A DNA stretch of 64,000 nt from an uncultured Bacteroides sp. (GTDB lineage: Bacteria > Bacteroidota > Bacteroidia > Bacteroidales > Bacteroidaceae): assembly GCF_959029255.1 (NCBI RefSeq), contig NZ_CAUFUE010000002.1, positions 124,001 through 188,000 of the forward strand. The letters are read 5' to 3'. Each line of letters opens with the position of its first letter. Position 1 is the stretch's first letter. The notes under the pieces were generated by a model, which saw nothing but the letters and a program-made list of their open reading frames with translations, was not told the origin of the DNA and did not search any database. A program made the position numbers and the translations under genes. Shown here one piece after another: positions 61,975-64,000 of this stretch.

Positions 61975-63525
61975 TTACTTCGTAGCTTCCTGTGCCCATT
62001 CCTTAGCACCTTGTTCCTTCAGTTTAGCGGTAAATGCTTTAGCCTTTTCCATGGAAGCTGCTTCGTCTTCAGGACTTGCGTATGCATGCTTGTAACCTTT
62101 CACTACATTCCATTCACCACGAGTGAAGTCAGGGAATGCAACGGCGGCACAATTGTTATCCATAGAAAGTTCACCGAGTTCTGCCAAGCAGCACCATTCA
62201 GCCAAATCGTATACATCCATATCCAAAGGCAAACCGTTTTGCAAGCAATATACCAGACGGCTGTCCATGATGAAGTCCATACCACCATGACCACCTACTT
62301 CTTTAGCCATTTCACCATACTTCTTCAAGATAGGATGTTGGTATTTAGCTACCAAAGCTTCCATATCAGCCTCAGACATGAAGCTGTGTGAATTCAAATC
62401 ATCAACTTTAGGTTGTACACCTGAAGCTGACATTTGCGCAGCATCCAGAGCATATCCTTCGATAGGATATTTGTTGGCGAAACCTTTGCTACCGGTCAAC
62501 TGATACAGACGGTTATAAGGTTGAGGAGTCATTACGTTATGCTGGATTTCGATAACCTTGCCATTAGCCGTACGAATCAAAGTAGTGGTATGATCACCAT
62601 TACGGAAATTATTGCAAGCAGAATCAGCTCTTTCTTCTACCAAAGCTTTACCTACTACAGATTTAGTATCCATTGCTACCAAAGTCTGCATACGGTCGCC
62701 ACGGTGAATATCCAAAGCTTGTGCCACAGGGCCAAGGCCGTGAGTAGCATATACATCACCGCGATGTCTCATGTTGTAGTCCAAACGCCAGCCCAGCTTG
62801 TCATTATCGCCATTTTTCCAATAATGATCCCAGAACGGACTCAAGTTGTGGATATACGCACCTTGTGCGCGGACAACTTCACCGAATACACCTTGTTGTG
62901 CCATGTTCAACGTATTCATTTCGAACCAGTCGTAGCAGCAGTTTTCAAGAATCATACAGTGCTTGCGGGTCTTTTCGCTCATGTTCACCAAGTCCCAGCA
63001 TTCTTTGAGGTTCATGGCAGAAGGAACTTCGATAGCTACGTTCTTGCCATTCTCCATAGCACACATAGCTACGGGGAAGTGGTGCAACCAGTCGGTAGCG
63101 ATATAAACCAAGTCTATATCGTCGCGCTTGCACAATTCTTCATACCCTTTTTCACCTGAATAAATGGCAGCTTTCGGAAGAGAAGCTCTTTCCAAATAAC
63201 CTTGGCATCTTTCTGCACGAGCCGGTTCGTAGTCGCAAAGAGCTACAATCTGTGTTCCGGGAATGTGAGTAAAACGTTCCACTGCTCCGGGACCACGCAT
63301 ACCGAGACCGACAAATCCCACACGGACAACTTCCATCTTCGGAAGAGCCATTCCGATTACACTTTTTTGACCTGCAGGACGTTCAGGTGTCTGAACTACA
63401 ATTGTTCCCTTGTCCCAGGTCCACTGAGTACCCTTGTCGTTTGTCTGCACAGTAGAGGTCTGAGCAGAGCATGCGCACAAAGCAACGACGCACATGCCTA
63501 AGAGCAATGACTTAATACTTTTCAT
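61975..63525 (-). CDS. GH109-type Gfo/Idh/MocA-fold lipoprotein
   Basis: This is a 516-residue protein with lipobox ALCAC (Cys19). A Rossmann domain starts with VGFVGLGMRGPGAVERF, with DIDLVYIATDWLHHFP, ENGKNVAIEVPSAMNL and the catalytic-region YATHGLGPVAQALDIHRGDRM. These match GH109 alpha-N-acetylgalactosaminidases, which use tightly bound NAD in hydrolysis. Plain oxidoreductases of the fold are the alternative. It lies 63 bp after a GH2 gene on the same strand, suggesting a shared glycan-degrading operon. Confidence 0.9.
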   Translation of the reverse strand: MKSIKSLLLGMCVVALCACSAQTSTVQTNDKGTQWTWDKGTIVVQTPERPAGQKSVIGMALPKMEVVRVGFVGLGMRGPGAVERFTHIPGTQIVALCDYEPARAERCQGYLERASLPKAAIYSGEKGYEELCKRDDIDLVYIATDWLHHFPVAMCAMENGKNVAIEVPSAMNLKECWDLVNMSEKTRKHCMILENCCYDWFEMNTLNMAQQGVFGEVVRAQGAYIHNLSPFWDHYWKNGDNDKLGWRLDYNMRHRGDVYATHGLGPVAQALDIHRGDRMQTLVAMDTKSVVGKALVEERADSACNNFRNGDHTTTLIRTANGKVIEIQHNVMTPQPYNRLYQLTGSKGFANKYPIEGYALDAAQMSASGVQPKVDDLNSHSFMSEADMEALVAKYQHPILKKYGEMAKEVGGHGGMDFIMDSRLVYCLQNGLPLDMDVYDLAEWCCLAELGELSMDNNCAAVAFPDFTRGEWNVVKGYKHAYASPEDEAASMEKAKAFTAKLKEQGAKEWAQEATK

Positions 63526-63588
63526 GCTTCTTTAAATTTAAAGTTAGAAATAAAATTAATAATAAAACAATTCATATTCAAAAGAGTA

Positions 63589-64000
63589 TTACCAGCCGGC
63601 GTGTTCTTTCTTGTTTTCAAAAGAATCCGTCTCCCGCTTGTGTTCCCCATTGTATATCCACTCTATTTCATCCGTATACTCCTTACCTTGATAAGAAACG
63701 GTTGCTTTCAAAATATTCTTTCCCTGGTTCAAGGTTACTTTATCAAATACATAATGCACATCCGTATAACCTTCACGTACGCCGGTCAGTTCTTTTCCAT
63801 TTAGATAGACCGTGGGCGTACCAATATTGGAATACACCGTTACAGAAGTTTCCTTCTTCTCACGATTCACATTGCGGCGCTGTGTCAGATAAAGTACAGG
63901 GTCTTTACTCCAGTTCGCTTTGTACCAGAAATAAGAATCTTTCTTTATTTTGCGGTCAAAGGTAACTAATCCTTTTAAATTTCGTGCAGGAATTCCCCCT
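63589..64000 (-). CDS. GH2-type glycosidase, C-terminal end (partial)
   Basis: An open frame runs from the right edge to a stop at 63589, giving about 137 residues. It contains GLVTFDRKIKKDSYFWYKANWS and similar blocks (in part RKIKKDSYFWYKANWS), the end of the catalytic barrel in Bacteroides GH2 beta-galactosidases and relatives, followed by a beta-domain of the DUF4982 type (PTVYLNGKEL, EWIYNG). The GTG at 63870 in this frame is not the start, because the conserved blocks lie upstream of it. The rest of the gene is outside the window. Confidence 0.8.
   Translation of the reverse strand, partial: GGIPARNLKGLVTFDRKIKKDSYFWYKANWSKDPVLYLTQRRNVNREKKETSVTVYSNIGTPTVYLNGKELTGVREGYTDVHYVFDKVTLNQGKNILKATVSYQGKEYTDEIEWIYNGEHKRETDSFENKKEHAGW

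Noticed and set aside
63589..63870. 93-codon gene starting at the GTG at 63868-63870
   Set aside because: Conserved GH2 end blocks continue upstream in the same frame to the window edge, so this is the tail of a larger gene.
1..64000. tRNA, rRNA, insertion sequences, prophage
   Set aside because: Looked for by eye on both strands; no cloverleaf, rRNA segment, transposase or integrase was recognised.

Overview
The window looks like chromosomal DNA of a gut Bacteroides species. The reasons are a SusC/SusD polysaccharide utilisation locus, repeated Bacteroidota-type promoter boxes (TAnnTTTG near -7, TTTG near -33), Bacteroidota-restricted families (DUF6266, DUF1599, LysM-M23, MauE/DoxX-type proteins) and moderate G+C. 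The species is not determined. No rRNA, tRNA, CRISPR array, insertion sequence or phage gene was seen.

Layout. 1-3000: the 5' part of a XylR-type AraC regulator, then an A+T-rich two-gene cassette that reads as a type II restriction-modification system. 3014-12520: a minus-strand polysaccharide utilisation locus (SusC, SusD, surface lipoprotein, ROK sugar kinase, GH2 enzyme), closed by a strong terminator and preceded by a 21-bp-spaced direct repeat that looks like an activator site. The GH2 enzyme carries the Ser-Asp / Glu catalytic pair of exo-beta-D-glucosaminidases. 12700-20900: DUF6266 protein, YaaA, RecJ, RecQ, a small secreted protein, a TPR protein and a secreted endonuclease/exonuclease/phosphatase-fold protein. 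21024-25322: the phenylalanine/tyrosine operon (pheA, aminotransferase, DAHP synthase-chorismate mutase fusion, prephenate dehydrogenase), preceded by a complete transcription attenuator with a Phe/Tyr-rich leader peptide. 25339-30338: two tandem sensor proteins, one a normal histidine kinase and the other lacking both the phospho-acceptor histidine and the ATPase domain. 30421-35077: dnaG and a heparinase II-like lyase. 35671-46783: a minus-strand housekeeping block ending in a tight operon pdxJ-exbB-exbD-tonB-DJ-1-ispD-recG. 46888-52198: nadK, a tricorn-like protease and malate dehydrogenase. 52426-58660: a coiled-coil membrane protein and a TolC/HlyD/two-permease export operon with no ATPase gene. 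58746-61870: two thioredoxin-fold proteins. 61975-64000: a GH109-type oxidoreductase-fold lipoprotein and the end of a second GH2 gene.

Two things stand out. First, the pheA leader: 12 of its 28 codons are Phe or Tyr, the leader's 3' end can form an 18-bp antiterminator with the 5' arm of a terminator, and the terminator ends in eight Ts. This is textbook ribosome-mediated attenuation, placed in a Bacteroides operon that makes both amino acids. Second, at least a dozen gaps hold palindromic elements whose arms are tandem copies of a short unit, repeated in reverse complement on the other side of a unique core. The unit differs from site to site, but some cores recur (16397/24445 and 37701/55150), and one element supplies the last eleven codons of the TolC-family gene. 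This family of unit-repeat palindromes is the best candidate for something undescribed in the window.

Coordinates and motifs were read by eye; family assignments rest on recognised motifs and no database search was run.
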